Positions 17,952 through 27,888 of a stretch of DNA of 64,000 nucleotides are shown here, piece by piece; position 1 is the stretch's first letter, and every line of letters begins with the position of its first letter. Source of the DNA: Sulfitobacter sp. M39. GTDB taxonomy: Bacteria > Pseudomonadota > Alphaproteobacteria > Rhodobacterales > Rhodobacteraceae. The notes under the pieces are model-generated. The model made no database searches and was not told the DNA's origin. It saw nothing but the letters and a program-made list of their open reading frames with translations. The position numbers were made by a program, and so were the translations under genes. Location: contig NZ_WMDZ01000001.1 in NCBI RefSeq assembly GCF_021735935.1, positions 1,984,001 to 2,048,000 of the forward strand. The letters run 5' to 3'.

Positions 17952-18842
17952 CTACGCCGGCACATATTGCAGCCAATCGGCGGTGTTCTTGCGCATCCAC
18001 GTGCGCTGCCGCTTGGCATACTGCCGTGTCGCGATGATGGCATCCTGTCGCGCCACGTCAAGCGGTGTCGCGCCGTCAAGGTAGCGCATCAGCTCGGGCA
18101 CGCCGATGGCACGGTGCGCGGGCAGGGCGGGGTCGTAATCGGGGCGCACGGCGGCGACTTCGTCCAGCGCGCCTTGGTCCAGCATCTGGTCAAAGCGACG
18201 GATGATCCTGTCGTTCAGCCAGTCCTTTGACGCGGCAACGGCGACAGGCTGACAGCGCTCCATCGGCAGGATGGGGGGCGGCGTATCATCTTGCCACGCG
18301 GCCAGCCCGCGCCCTGTGGCTTGCTGCACCTCCCACGCTCGCTGGACGCGCATGGGGTTATAAAGATCGATGCGGCGCGCCGTCTCTGCGTCAAGCGCGT
18401 CGATCATCGCCGCGCGGGTCATGGTGTTGCCCGCGGCGCGCACCGCATCGGGGGTCGGGGGGATGTCCACCAACCCCTTGGTCAGCGCCGCGAAATAAAG
18501 CCCCGTGCCACCGACAATGATCGGGCGTGCGGGCTGGCGCAGCACCTCGGTCACCTCGCGCAGCCAGTGGCCGACCGAATAGGGGTCGTGTGCCGCGACA
18601 TGGCCATACATCAGATGCGGTGCCAAAGCCTCTTCCTCGGCCGGGGGGCGGGCAGAGATCACGCGCCAGCAGCTGTAGACCTGACTGGCATCCGCGTTCA
18701 CAATCACCCCGCCCTGAGCCTGCGCAATTGCCAGCGCCAGCGCCGATTTACCCGACGCCGTGGGCCCCGCAATCAGGACAGGCCCGGCAGGGTCGATACA
18801 AGAGACTACGTCAGAGACGCGGGACAGCGGGGCATCTGGCAT
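17952..18842 (-). CDS. miaA: tRNA dimethylallyltransferase
   Basis: A 296-aa enzyme that transfers the dimethylallyl group to N6 of A37 in tRNAs reading UNN codons. The P-loop [13 protein letters not shown] is at ~20-32, the D-S-x-Q region is represented by [19 protein letters not shown], and the family motifs [15 protein letters not shown] and [11 protein letters not shown] are present. It acts in the cytoplasm on tRNA. It is divergent from pyrH, with ~100 nt between the start codons. Confidence 0.93.
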   Translation of the reverse strand: MPDAPLSRVSDVVSCIDPAGPVLIAGPTASGKSALALAIAQAQGGVIVNADASQVYSCWRVISARPPAEEEALAPHLMYGHVAAHDPYSVGHWLREVTEVLRQPARPIIVGGTGLYFAALTKGLVDIPPTPDAVRAAGNTMTRAAMIDALDAETARRIDLYNPMRVQRAWEVQQATGRGLAAWQDDTPPPILPMERCQPVAVAASKDWLNDRIIRRFDQMLDQGALDEVAAVRPDYDPALPAHRAIGVPELMRYLDGATPLDVARQDAIIATRQYAKRQRTWMRKNTADWLQYVPA

Positions 18843-18941
18843 TTCTTTGCGTGAACCTCTGACGGAGCATTGAATGTTTGCGCTATTTGCGACATTTTAC
18901 GGCGCAATGAAAACCCCTCCCACACCCTGAAAGGTGCGCCC

Positions 18942-19670
18942 ATGCCCGAGAGCCAGTCAAAAGTAACATTCAACCGGGTCATGCTGAAGATTTCAGGCGA
19001 AGCATTGATGGGCGATCAGGGGTTCGGGCTGAACCCGCCAACCGTGCAACGCATCGCGAACGAGGTCAAATCGGTTCACGATCTTGGCGTCGAAATTTGC
19101 ATGGTCATCGGGGGCGGCAACATCTTCCGCGGGCTGCAAGGTTCGGCCCAGGGGATGGAACGTACCACCGCCGATTATATGGGGATGCTGGCCACCGTGA
19201 TGAACGCGCTGGCGATGCAATCCGCGCTGGAGGAACTGGGAATTCATACCCGGGTGATCTCCGCGATCACGATGAACGAGGTCGCCGAACCCTACATCCG
19301 CCGCCGCGCTGTGCGCCACCTTGAGAAGAAGCGGGTCTGCATCTTTGCCGCAGGCACCGGCAACCCGTATTTCACCACCGATACCGCCGCGACGCTGCGC
19401 GCCAATGAAATGGCCTGCGAAGCGATCTTCAAGGGCACCAAGGTCGATGGCGTCTATGATAAAGACCCCGCCAAATTCGACGATGCGGTACGCTATGACA
19501 CCGTCAGCTATGACGACGTTCTGCAAAAGCGCTTGGGGGTCATGGATGCCTCGGCGATCGCCTTGGCGCGCGACAATAACCTTCCAATCATCGTCTTCTC
19601 TTTGGACGAACCGGGCGGCTTCAAGGGGATTCTCGCGGGCGAGGGCACATACACACGGGTTCAGGGCTAG
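18942..19670 (+). CDS. pyrH: UMP kinase
   Basis: A 242-aa amino-acid-kinase-fold enzyme phosphorylating UMP to UDP, a hexamer regulated by GTP and UTP in bacteria. Motifs: [11 protein letters not shown] (phosphate loop), [40 protein letters not shown] (the conserved GTGNP-FTTDTA signature) and [10 protein letters not shown]. The start is ATG 18942, matching the family N-terminus. It begins the long plus-strand series that continues through frr, uppS, cdsA and dxr; a ~100-nt gap before frr suggests an additional promoter. Confidence 0.95.
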   Translation: MPESQSKVTFNRVMLKISGEALMGDQGFGLNPPTVQRIANEVKSVHDLGVEICMVIGGGNIFRGLQGSAQGMERTTADYMGMLATVMNALAMQSALEELGIHTRVISAITMNEVAEPYIRRRAVRHLEKKRVCIFAAGTGNPYFTTDTAATLRANEMACEAIFKGTKVDGVYDKDPAKFDDAVRYDTVSYDDVLQKRLGVMDASAIALARDNNLPIIVFSLDEPGGFKGILAGEGTYTRVQG

Positions 19671-19769
19671 GCCCCAACCTACGATAGATGCGGGCCTCCC
19701 TATACAAGGGGGGCTTGTTCGCGTTATATCGGTTCAAATTTAGATAGTTACAAAACCACCGGGGACATC

Positions 19770-20333
19770 ATGTCAGACGATTTTATGCTGGACACAGACG
19801 ATCTTGAGCGGCGCATGAATGGCGCGATCACATCGTTGCGTACCGAATTTGCCTCTTTGCGCACAGGCCGCGCCTCCGCCTCTATGCTGGAGCCTGTGAT
19901 GGTCGATGCCTATGGCAGCAGCACGCCGATCAACCAGGTGGGCACCGTCAACGTGCCCGAGCCGCGCATGGTCACCATCAACGTCTGGGACAAGGCGCTG
20001 GTCGGCAAGGTCGAGAAAGCGATCCGTGAATCCGGTCTGGGCATCAACCCGCAGCTGAACGGCACGATCATCATGCTGCCGATCCCCGAGCTGAACGAGG
20101 AACGCCGCACCCAGCTGACCAAGGTCGCGGGGCAATATGCCGAAAGCGCCCGTGTCTCCATCCGCAACATCCGCCGCGACGGTATGGACCAGATCAAGAA
20201 AGCCAAGGCCGACGGCATGTCGGAAGACGATCAGAAAGTCTGGGAGGGTGAGGTTCAGGACATGACCAACAAATTCATCGCCCAGATCGACGAGCAGCTT
20301 GAAAGCAAACAAGCCGAGATCATGCAGGTTTAA
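19770..20333 (+). CDS. frr: Ribosome recycling factor
   Basis: A 187-aa protein of the usual RRF length that splits post-termination ribosomes together with EF-G. The conserved [20 protein letters not shown] region, the PIP-E-RR segment ([14 protein letters not shown]) and the [20 protein letters not shown] stretch are all present. The pyrH-frr order is standard in bacteria. Confidence 0.96.
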   Translation: MSDDFMLDTDDLERRMNGAITSLRTEFASLRTGRASASMLEPVMVDAYGSSTPINQVGTVNVPEPRMVTINVWDKALVGKVEKAIRESGLGINPQLNGTIIMLPIPELNEERRTQLTKVAGQYAESARVSIRNIRRDGMDQIKKAKADGMSEDDQKVWEGEVQDMTNKFIAQIDEQLESKQAEIMQV

Positions 20334-20396
20334 GTACCTTACTCGATGCGCGCGACCCCAAGGTCCGCGCATCGGCCTGCAGTTCGATAAGGATAG

Positions 20397-21140
20397 ATGA
20401 TGCCTGCTGCGACCGACCAGACCTTCCAGCTTGTCCCAGGGGCACCGCGCCATGTTGCGATCATCATGGACGGAAACGGCCGTTGGGCGACCCAGCGAGG
20501 GCGTCCGCGTCTGTTCGGGCATCATGCCGGTGCCAAGCGTGTGCGCGAAATCGTCGAGGCATGCCCCGATTTCGGCGTCGAATATCTGACGATCTTTGCC
20601 TTCTCGACCGAGAACTGGAAACGTACTCAGGTCGAGGTGGCGGGACTCATGAGCCTGTTCCGCCGCTATATCACCAAAGAGACCAAGGCGCTGAAAGCCA
20701 AGGGCGTGCGCGTCCGATTTATCGGTGACCGTGTCCGGCTGGATGCGAAACTGGTCAAGCTGATGAATGTGCTAGAGGCAGAGACAGCGGAAAACACCCG
20801 GACCCATCTGACGATTGCCCTGAACTACGGCGGTCGCGACGAGGTCGCGCGCGCGACGCAGCGGCTGGCACAGGACGTCGCAGCGGGTCTGCTCAGCCCT
20901 GTGGACGTCGACGAAGAAACCCTGCCGCGCTATCTGGACACCCATGTTTTGCCGGACCCCGATCTGGTGATCCGCACCAGTGGCGAGGCGCGGATATCGA
21001 ACTTTCTGCTGTGGCAATCAGCCTATGCCGAATATGAATTCATTGATACGCTCTGGCCCGACTTCACCAAGGCCGAGTTTGGCAATCTTTGTGCGGCCTT
21101 TGGCAATCGCGACCGGCGCTTTGGTGCCGTGTCCTCCTGA
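20397..21140 (+). CDS. uppS: Isoprenyl transferase (undecaprenyl diphosphate synthase)
   Basis: A 247-aa cis-prenyltransferase that makes the C55 lipid carrier for peptidoglycan and other envelope polymers from FPP and IPP. The catalytic Asp and phosphate-binding region are in IIMDGNGRWATQRG (~22-35). FAFSTENWKR and the C-terminal RTSGEARISNFLLWQSAYAE motif, which binds IPP diphosphate, are intact. Two adjacent ATGs (20397, 20400) can serve as start. It is followed by cdsA after 23 nt. Confidence 0.95.
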   Translation: MMPAATDQTFQLVPGAPRHVAIIMDGNGRWATQRGRPRLFGHHAGAKRVREIVEACPDFGVEYLTIFAFSTENWKRTQVEVAGLMSLFRRYITKETKALKAKGVRVRFIGDRVRLDAKLVKLMNVLEAETAENTRTHLTIALNYGGRDEVARATQRLAQDVAAGLLSPVDVDEETLPRYLDTHVLPDPDLVIRTSGEARISNFLLWQSAYAEYEFIDTLWPDFTKAEFGNLCAAFGNRDRRFGAVSS

Positions 21141-21163
21141 TCGTACGACGAAAGGAAAGCACT

Positions 21164-21958
21164 ATGACACCTTCTTCGGAACGCTGGTCCGACCTCACGG
21201 CGCGCGTCGGTTCGGCGCTGGCGATGATCGTGGTCGGTCTGGGCGGTATCTATCTGGGCGGGCCCGTGTTCCACGTTCTCGTCGCGATCATTTGCGGCGT
21301 CATGGCGTGGGAGTTGGTGGGCATGCTGAACCCGTCAAACCGTGGTGCGCGGATGCAGATGGGGCTGCTGGTCGGGGTGGCGACGCTCGCCGCGATCTAC
21401 CTACCCGTGGGCTTTGCCCTGCCGGTGCTGCTGGCCCCCGCGTTGGTGGGTTTTGGCCAGTTGGAAAAGCACCGCACCATTTTCATGTGTTTCACCGTGA
21501 TGATCATGCTGGCCGGTTTCGGGCTGACGCAGGTCCGCGATGATTTCGGCTTTGGCTGGCTGATGTGGTTGGTGCTGGTTGTGGTGATCACCGATGTCGT
21601 TGGCTATTTCGCCGGACGTGCCATCGGTGGGCCGAAGTTCTGGCCCAAGGTCAGCCCCAAGAAAACATGGTCCGGCACGGCTGCGGGCTGGATCGGGGCC
21701 GCGGCTGTCGGTTTCCTGTTCTCGATCAACACCGGTGTGGGCTTGCAGCTGGTCGGTGTCTCTGTCGCCATGTCGATGGCGTCGCAGATGGGTGATATGG
21801 CAGAATCCGGGATGAAGCGTCGCTTGGGGGTCAAGGACAGCTCTAACCTGATCCCCGGTCATGGTGGCTTGCTGGATCGGTTCGACGGTATGCTGGGGGC
21901 GGCGCTGTTCCTGCTGATCATTGGTCGTTTCCTGACCATCACCCCCGCGCTAAGCTGA
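21164..21958 (+). CDS. cdsA: Phosphatidate cytidylyltransferase
   Basis: A 264-aa polytopic inner-membrane enzyme forming CDP-diacylglycerol from phosphatidate and CTP. About seven hydrophobic helices are visible. The C-terminal signature SQMGDMAESGMKRRLGVKDSS followed by LIPGHGGLLDRFDG is the CDP-DAG synthase motif with the metal-binding aspartates. Start ATG 21164 has AAAGGAAAG upstream. It lies between uppS and dxr, 10 nt before the latter. Confidence 0.94.
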   Translation: MTPSSERWSDLTARVGSALAMIVVGLGGIYLGGPVFHVLVAIICGVMAWELVGMLNPSNRGARMQMGLLVGVATLAAIYLPVGFALPVLLAPALVGFGQLEKHRTIFMCFTVMIMLAGFGLTQVRDDFGFGWLMWLVLVVVITDVVGYFAGRAIGGPKFWPKVSPKKTWSGTAAGWIGAAAVGFLFSINTGVGLQLVGVSVAMSMASQMGDMAESGMKRRLGVKDSSNLIPGHGGLLDRFDGMLGAALFLLIIGRFLTITPALS

Positions 21959-21968
21959 TCTTCACCCC

Positions 21969-23141
21969 ATGAAGAAAGTCAGTATTTTCGGGGCCACGGG
22001 CTCTATCGGGCAGAACACCATTGATCTGATCGCGCGCGCGCCCGACGCCTATGATGTCGTCGCGCTGACCGGTGCCAGCAATATTGCGCAGCTGGCAGAA
22101 GATGCGCAGCGGTTGAATGCGCAGCTTGCCGTCACGGCCCATGAGCATCTGCTGGACGACCTGCGCGACGCGCTGTCGGGCACGGGGGTAGAGGCCGCCG
22201 CCGGTATCCAAGCCATTAACGAGGCCGCCGCACGCCCCGCCGATTGGGTCATGTCCGCCATCATCGGGGCCGCGGGTCTGGCACCGGGGGTGGAGGCGTT
22301 GAAACAAGGGGCGACGCTGGCCCTTGCCAATAAAGAGTCGCTGGTCTGCGCCGGTCAGCTGATGCTGGACACCGCCGCGGCACATGGGGCCACCATGCTA
22401 CCGGTCGATAGCGAGCATTCCGCCGTGTTTCAGGCCCTGATCGGCGAGGATATCTCGGCGGTGGAACGGATCATTATCACCGCCAGCGGCGGGGCGTTTC
22501 GGGATTGGCCGCTGGAAAAGCTCGCCGATGCCACGCTAGAGCAGGCGTCGAGCCATCCGAACTGGGACATGGGCCAACGCATCACCATCGACAGCGCGTC
22601 GATGTTCAACAAGGCGATGGAAGTCATTGAAACGCGTGAATATTTTCGCGTTGACCCTAACCAAATCGAAGTGTTGGTACACCCGCAGTCGATGATCCAT
22701 GCGCTGGTGGGGTTCAACGACGGTGCCTTGATGGCGCATATCGGCCCGCCCGACATGCGCCACGCCATCGGCTTTGCCTTGCATCACCCCGACCGTACCC
22801 ATTTGCCGGTAGAGCGGCTGGATCTGGCGAAGATCGGCAGTTTTGATTTTCGCGCCCCCGATGACACCCGTTGGCCCGCCCTGCGCCTCGCGCGCGAGGT
22901 GATGGCGCGTGGTGGCATGGCCGGTGCGGTGTTCAACGCCGCCAAAGAGGTCGCGCTGGACGGGTTTATCGACGGCAAGCTGCGCTTTCCCCAGATGGCA
23001 GAGATCGTTGAAGACACGATGGAAGCGCTTTTCCCTGACAATGGGGTGATCGATGCGGCCATCACACTTGATAACGTCGCGCAGGTGGACCATCTGGCAA
23101 GGCAGGCCGCATGGGCCGCAATAACAAAGAGGGCAGGGTAG
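21969..23141 (+). CDS. dxr: 1-deoxy-D-xylulose 5-phosphate reductoisomerase
   Basis: A 390-aa NADPH- and metal-dependent enzyme of the MEP isoprenoid pathway, converting DXP to MEP. N-terminal NADPH-binding loop GATGSIGQNT (~7-16), ALANKESLVCAG, the metal/substrate motif LPVDSEHSAVFQ (D-S-E), the ITASGGAFR flexible loop and SMFNKAMEVIE are all seen. It supplies precursors for UppS in the same gene series; a later pathway gene (ispF) is at the right end of the window. Confidence 0.96.
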   Translation: MKKVSIFGATGSIGQNTIDLIARAPDAYDVVALTGASNIAQLAEDAQRLNAQLAVTAHEHLLDDLRDALSGTGVEAAAGIQAINEAAARPADWVMSAIIGAAGLAPGVEALKQGATLALANKESLVCAGQLMLDTAAAHGATMLPVDSEHSAVFQALIGEDISAVERIIITASGGAFRDWPLEKLADATLEQASSHPNWDMGQRITIDSASMFNKAMEVIETREYFRVDPNQIEVLVHPQSMIHALVGFNDGALMAHIGPPDMRHAIGFALHHPDRTHLPVERLDLAKIGSFDFRAPDDTRWPALRLAREVMARGGMAGAVFNAAKEVALDGFIDGKLRFPQMAEIVEDTMEALFPDNGVIDAAITLDNVAQVDHLARQAAWAAITKRAG

Positions 23142-23145
23142 AGTT

Positions 23146-24498
23146 TTGGATATAATGGCATTGATCCCGCAGTTTGGCGGGCTGATCTGGACGCTTCTGG
23201 CTTTTGTAATTGCCCTGTCGGTCATCGTCGCGATCCATGAATACGGTCATTACATCGTCGGACGCTGGTCCGGCATCCATGCCGATGTCTTCTCTCTCGG
23301 GTTTGGCCCTGTGATTTATAGCCGCTACGACAAACGCGGCACCAAGTGGCAGATCGCGGCGCTACCCTTTGGCGGCTATGTGAAATTCGCGGGCGATGCG
23401 GATGCGGCCTCGGGCAAGGATGTGGCCGCAATGGAAGCGGCCGAGGCGGACCCGAAGCGGTTGCGTGCGACCATGCATGGTGCGCCGCTATGGGCGCGTG
23501 CCGCCACCGTCGCTGCGGGGCCGGTGTTCAACTTTGCCCTGTCCATTCTGGTTTTCGCGGCCATCGGCCTGTCGGTCGGCGTGCCGCGCGACCCGATGAC
23601 GGTCGGGGAATTGCACCCGCTGCCGTTTGAACAGAATGAACTGGTTGAAGGGGACGAGATCGTCTCTATCGGCGGGGTGACCCTGCCGCCGGTGTCCGAT
23701 GCCACCGCCTATGCCGACGCCTTCGCCAGCATCCCGCTGGATCAGCCGCTTCCCTATGAGGTGAACCGTGGCGGGGACGTCGTGACTGTAGATGGGCCTT
23801 ACGTCATGCCGTCGCTGGTCAAGCAAGTGATGCCCCAATCCGCCGCCTATGAGGCCGGTCTGAAAAGCGGCGATGTGATCACCTCGGTCGACGGGGCAGA
23901 GATTTTCGCCTTTCGCCAGCTGAAGACCGCTGTTGAAGCGTCTGAAGGCACACCGCTTGAACTTGATATCTGGCGCGACGGGGAAACGCTGGACATCACC
24001 CTGCGCCCCAAAGTGACGGACGAACCGCAGCCGGATGGCAGCTTCAAGTCGCAGATGCGCATTGGCATCGTGGGCGGCACCGCCTTTGACACCGCCACCA
24101 CGAACCCTGGCGTGCTGACTGCGCTCTGGGGCGGGGTAGAGAACACAGGCCGGATCATCAGCGGGTCGCTGTCGGGTCTCAAGCATATGATCGTCGGCAA
24201 TATCAGCACCTGTAACCTGAGCGGTCCGGTGGGGATCGCGCAAACCTCTGGCGCGATGGCGTCGCAGGGCGCGCAAAGCTTCATCTACTTTATCGCGGTG
24301 CTGTCGACGGCGGTGGGTCTGCTGAACCTCTTCCCGATTCCGGCGTTGGATGGCGGACATCTGGTGTTTTACGCCTATGAAGCCGTGACCGGCAAGCCAC
24401 CCAGCGATGGCGCGTTGCGCATCCTGATGTCCATTGGTTTGACCTTGGTACTGGGGTTAATGGTCTTTGCCTTGGGTAACGATTTGTTCTGCCCTTAG
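23146..24498 (+). CDS. rseP: Site-2 zinc metalloprotease RseP/MmpA
   Basis: A 450-aa intramembrane protease (M50). The zinc motif HEYGH lies in the first transmembrane helix (VIVAIHEYGHYIVGRWSG), the third ligand is in the C-terminal LFPIPALDGGHLVFY helix, and two PDZ-like regions (~110-300) lie between, the second with AYEAGLKSGDVI. Homologues cleave anti-sigma factors (RseP) or polarity factors (MmpA in Caulobacter). The start is uncertain: TTG 23146 or ATG 23155 (MALIPQFGG); GGTAGAG lies upstream. It follows dxr after 4 nt. Confidence 0.93.
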   Translation: MDIMALIPQFGGLIWTLLAFVIALSVIVAIHEYGHYIVGRWSGIHADVFSLGFGPVIYSRYDKRGTKWQIAALPFGGYVKFAGDADAASGKDVAAMEAAEADPKRLRATMHGAPLWARAATVAAGPVFNFALSILVFAAIGLSVGVPRDPMTVGELHPLPFEQNELVEGDEIVSIGGVTLPPVSDATAYADAFASIPLDQPLPYEVNRGGDVVTVDGPYVMPSLVKQVMPQSAAYEAGLKSGDVITSVDGAEIFAFRQLKTAVEASEGTPLELDIWRDGETLDITLRPKVTDEPQPDGSFKSQMRIGIVGGTAFDTATTNPGVLTALWGGVENTGRIISGSLSGLKHMIVGNISTCNLSGPVGIAQTSGAMASQGAQSFIYFIAVLSTAVGLLNLFPIPALDGGHLVFYAYEAVTGKPPSDGALRILMSIGLTLVLGLMVFALGNDLFCP

Positions 24499-24617
24499 GC
24501 GATATTTTGCCGTCAAAACTGGGCTAAAAGTTATAAAAGTCTTATTGCTGCCTTAATTGGTCAAACGAGCGCCGCAATCGCCTGCGATAGTCAATCCAAG
24601 TTACAAAGGATACGAGT

Positions 24618-24740
24618 ATGCAGACGTTTAAGACAAGTTATCGCGGTTTGAGCCTTTTGGTTGATCTGAACTGGGACCGCGCTTTGTACTTCGGCTTCCT
24701 GATCATCGCGCTGACCGCCGGCGCGTGGATCGGCGCATAA
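24618..24740 (+). CDS. Small membrane protein (40 aa) between rseP and bamA
   Basis: Starts ATG 24618 with AAAGGA 8 nt upstream and ends TAA 24738-24740. The 40 residues begin MQTFKTSYRGLSLLVDLNWD and continue with one hydrophobic helix (~22-40, ALYFGFLIIALTAGAWIGA). The short basic/aromatic N-terminus followed by a C-terminal anchor suggests a single-span or peripheral inner-membrane protein. It has its own terminator 57 nt downstream and a 119-nt AT-rich leader, so it is probably transcribed as a separate unit. The function is unknown. I recall similar ~40-aa proteins with an 'LNWDR' core in Rhodobacteraceae, but cannot verify this. Confidence 0.65.
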   Translation: MQTFKTSYRGLSLLVDLNWDRALYFGFLIIALTAGAWIGA

Positions 24741-24796
24741 CGCCGTTCTCTCTCCCTATCCAAGTGCCCTCCCGCACTCTATCGTGATCCAACTGG

Positions 24797-24837
24797 CCGC
24801 CATACACTCTATATAGGTGTATGGCGGTCTCTTCGTT
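24797..24837 (+). terminator. Rho-independent terminator after the 40-aa gene
   Basis: Stem CCGCCATACAC / GTGTATGGCGG (11 bp) with loop TCTATATAG, followed by a T-rich tail (TCTCTTCGTTTT). It separates the small gene from bamA, whose promoter must lie in the following ~60 nt. Confidence 0.75.
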
Positions 24838-24900
24838 TTGACAAAGGCCGCTAACCTGTCTAGTCAGGACGAAAGAGTTTTTTGACAGCGGGTAGGGCAA

Positions 24901-27261
24901 ATGATGCACAACGACAGGTGGAATAAGCCCACCGAAACAGCGGTTTTCACTCCTTTTGCGAAATCCTTGCGCAGCGCTTCTTTTTGCGTAATGTTATCAG
25001 TCGCTTGGCTGGTTCCAGCACCACATGCTGACGCGCAAAGCTATCAGTTCAATACAGTTCAGATCGACGGCAACGAACGGATCGGCGACAGCGCCATCCT
25101 AAGCCGCGCAGGAATCGCGCGCGGTCGGGCGATTAGCGCGGGCGAATTGAACGATGCTTATCAGAACCTTCAGGCATCCGGCCTGTTTGAAAGCGTCGCG
25201 CTTGAACCGCGCGGCGGGACACTGGTGATCACGGTCGTAGAATTCCCCACGATCAACCGCATCAGCTTTGAAGGCAACGCGCGCATCGATGACGAAGCGC
25301 TGGCTTCGGTCGTTGATTCAGACGAACGCCGCGTCTTTAACCCGACCCAAGCCGAAAAAGACGCCAATGCCATCGCGCAGGCCTATAGCAACGATGGCCG
25401 TATCGCGGCCCGCGTCCAGCCCAAGGTCATCCGCCGCGACCAGAACCGCGTTGATCTGGTGTTCGAAGTCTTTGAAGGCGACAACGTCGAGATTGAACGC
25501 CTGAGCTTTGTCGGCAACCGTGAATATTCGGACCGTCGTCTGCGCCGCGTGCTGGGAACCAAGCAAGCGGGGCTGTTCCGCCGTCTGATCAAACGCGACA
25601 CCTTTGTGCCCGAACGCATCGAGGCCGACCAACAGATGCTGCGCGATTTCTACCTGTCGCGCGGGTATGTCGACATGCGCATTTCGGCGGCGAACGCTCA
25701 GCTGACCGAAGAACGCGACGGCTATTTTGTGCAGTTCAACGTGCAAGAGGGGCAACAGTTCAAGTTCGGCGAACTGACCGTGACCTCGACCATTAACGGG
25801 GTGAACGCTGAAGATTATCGTGGCGTGATCAAAACCAAGTCCGGTGCCGTCTATTCGCCGTCGCTGGTCGAGACGGATATCGCCCGGATGGAGCGCAAAG
25901 CTATCCGTGACGGTGTAGACTTTCTGCGGGTCGAACCGGTTGTCACGCGCAATGATCGCGACCTGACGCTGAACGTCGAATATCGTATCTCTCGTGGTCC
26001 ACGCGTCTTTGTCGAACGGATCGACATCGAAGGCAACACCACCACGCTTGACCGTGTTGTGCGCCGACAGTTCGACAGCGTAGAGGGTGACCCGTTCAAC
26101 CCGCGCGAGATCCGCGAAAGCGCCGAACGCATCCGCGCGCTTGGCTATTTTGAAAGCGCCGAAGTCAACGCCCGCGAGGGGTCTTCCCCCGAGCAGGTCG
26201 TCGTTGACGTGAATGTTGTGGAACAGCCGACAGGCTCGCTCAACTTCGGTGGGTCGTTCTCGTCCAGTGACGGGATCGGCGTCGCGGTCAGCTTTGCCGA
26301 GGATAACTTCCTGGGGCGCGGTCAGAAGCTCAAGCTGACGGTCAGCACGGCTGAAGATGCACAGCGTTATGGCTTCAACTTTATCGAGCCGAGCCTCTTG
26401 GGGCGTGATGTGGCGTTCGGCCTGAACCTTGATTATGCCGAAACAAGCTCGTCCTATAACTCCTTCGACACAGAGCGTATCATTCTGCAGCCGACGCTGT
26501 CGTTCCCTGTCAGCGAAAACGGGCGGTTGAGCCTCAACTATACCTATGACGATCTTGAGATGTCAGAGCGTGACGACACCACAACCGGTTTCGTCGTCGC
26601 AAATGACATCGCCGCAGGGCGTCAGGTGACCTCGTCTATCGGGTTTAACTACAGCTACGACACCCGCCGCGCCGGTTTGGACCCGACATCGGGTGTGCTG
26701 CTGCAATTCGGGCAGGATTTCGCAGGTCTAGGGGGCGACACCAAGTTCGTGAAAACCACCGCCAAAGCCATCGGCGAAAAGCGTATCTTCAACGAGGAAG
26801 TTACCCTTCGCGCCACCTTGCAAGGTGGGGCATTGGCATGGAGCGAAGGCAACAACCGCGTGTCCGACCGCTTCTTGATCGGCCCGTCGATCATGCGTGG
26901 CTTTGAAACCGGCGGCATCGGGCCTCGCGACCAAAGCAACGGGTCTGACGACTCCCTTGGGGGTAACCTCTTCGTGGTTGGCAGTCTTGAGGCGGAATTC
27001 CCGCTGGGTCTGCCCGAAGAGTACGGCATCAGCGGCGGCGTCTTCTATGATGTCGGCAACGTCTGGAACCTTGACGATGTTGAGATCCCTCTTGGATCGT
27101 CGATCGTCGGAGAATCCGGATCGTTCCGCCACGTGATCGGTGTCTCGCTCTTCTGGGATACGCCTGTTGGTCCACTGCAGTTCAACGTCTCTAAAGCCTT
27201 GAAAAAAGAGGACTATGACGAGGAACAGAAGTTCGAAGTGACCCTACGGACCGATTTCTGA
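24901..27261 (+). CDS. bamA: Outer membrane protein assembly factor BamA
   Basis: A 786-aa Omp85-family protein, the core of the BAM complex that inserts beta-barrels. A long N-terminal signal region ends near APHADAQS (~46). Five POTRA domains follow (~47-440; e.g. VQIDGNERIGDSAILSRAGI, ISFEGNARID, LSFVGNREYSDRRL, VDIEGNTTTLDRVVRR). The C-terminal 16-strand barrel (~445-786) includes the L6 motif RGF (IMRGFETGGIGPRD) and a terminal aromatic residue (TLRTDF). It is followed after 7 nt by skp. Confidence 0.96.
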   Translation: MMHNDRWNKPTETAVFTPFAKSLRSASFCVMLSVAWLVPAPHADAQSYQFNTVQIDGNERIGDSAILSRAGIARGRAISAGELNDAYQNLQASGLFESVALEPRGGTLVITVVEFPTINRISFEGNARIDDEALASVVDSDERRVFNPTQAEKDANAIAQAYSNDGRIAARVQPKVIRRDQNRVDLVFEVFEGDNVEIERLSFVGNREYSDRRLRRVLGTKQAGLFRRLIKRDTFVPERIEADQQMLRDFYLSRGYVDMRISAANAQLTEERDGYFVQFNVQEGQQFKFGELTVTSTINGVNAEDYRGVIKTKSGAVYSPSLVETDIARMERKAIRDGVDFLRVEPVVTRNDRDLTLNVEYRISRGPRVFVERIDIEGNTTTLDRVVRRQFDSVEGDPFNPREIRESAERIRALGYFESAEVNAREGSSPEQVVVDVNVVEQPTGSLNFGGSFSSSDGIGVAVSFAEDNFLGRGQKLKLTVSTAEDAQRYGFNFIEPSLLGRDVAFGLNLDYAETSSSYNSFDTERIILQPTLSFPVSENGRLSLNYTYDDLEMSERDDTTTGFVVANDIAAGRQVTSSIGFNYSYDTRRAGLDPTSGVLLQFGQDFAGLGGDTKFVKTTAKAIGEKRIFNEEVTLRATLQGGALAWSEGNNRVSDRFLIGPSIMRGFETGGIGPRDQSNGSDDSLGGNLFVVGSLEAEFPLGLPEEYGISGGVFYDVGNVWNLDDVEIPLGSSIVGESGSFRHVIGVSLFWDTPVGPLQFNVSKALKKEDYDEEQKFEVTLRTDF

Positions 27262-27268
27262 GGCCGTT

Positions 27269-27820
27269 ATGAAACTGCGGGCACTCTTGATTTGCCTTCT
27301 GCCGGTACTGCCCCTTGCGGCGGTGCCGGTTTTTGCACAACAGCAGTCTGAACGGCGCGTGGTGCAAAGCCCGATCCTAACCATCGATTCCGACCGTGTG
27401 TTCAACGAAAGCGCTTTTGGTCTGCGGGTCGCGGATGACGTCGAAACCCAAAGTGCTGAAATCTCTGCCGAAAACCGTCTGATTGAAGCGGATTTGAAGG
27501 CCGAGGAGCGCAAGCTTACGGACCAGCGCAGCAAGCTTAGCCCCGACGCGTTCAGCGGGCTGGCAGATGCCTTTGACGAGAAAGTTCAGAAAACTCGCGC
27601 TTCACAGGCCGCCAAGGGGCGGGCGCTGAATGAATTGGTCGAGAAAGAGCGCCAGGTGTTTCTGGCCGCTGCGGGCCCTGTGTTGGAACAGATGATGCGT
27701 GAAGCCGGGGCGGCCGTGATCCTTGAACGCCGGTCGGTCTTTGTCAGCGCCAACGCCATCGACATCACCGACGAAGCCATCGAGCGGCTTGATGCGTCGG
27801 TCGGCAGCGGCAAGAACTGA
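27269..27820 (+). CDS. skp: Periplasmic chaperone, OmpH/Skp family
   Basis: A 183-aa exported protein with a signal peptide (MKLRALLICLLPVLPLAAVP, cleavage near VFAQ) and a long charged helical region (~65-150) typical of Skp tentacles. The start of the mature part (ILTIDSDRVFNESAFG) corresponds to the family's strand-forming N-terminus. It escorts unfolded outer-membrane proteins to BamA in the periplasm, and its position right after bamA is the usual one. Confidence 0.88.
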   Translation: MKLRALLICLLPVLPLAAVPVFAQQQSERRVVQSPILTIDSDRVFNESAFGLRVADDVETQSAEISAENRLIEADLKAEERKLTDQRSKLSPDAFSGLADAFDEKVQKTRASQAAKGRALNELVEKERQVFLAAAGPVLEQMMREAGAAVILERRSVFVSANAIDITDEAIERLDASVGSGKN

Positions 27821-27888
27821 TCCCCCCGCTTGCCCATGGCGGCCAGAATTGGTAGCCAACTTACAGCTTATAACAGACAGGACATGCA

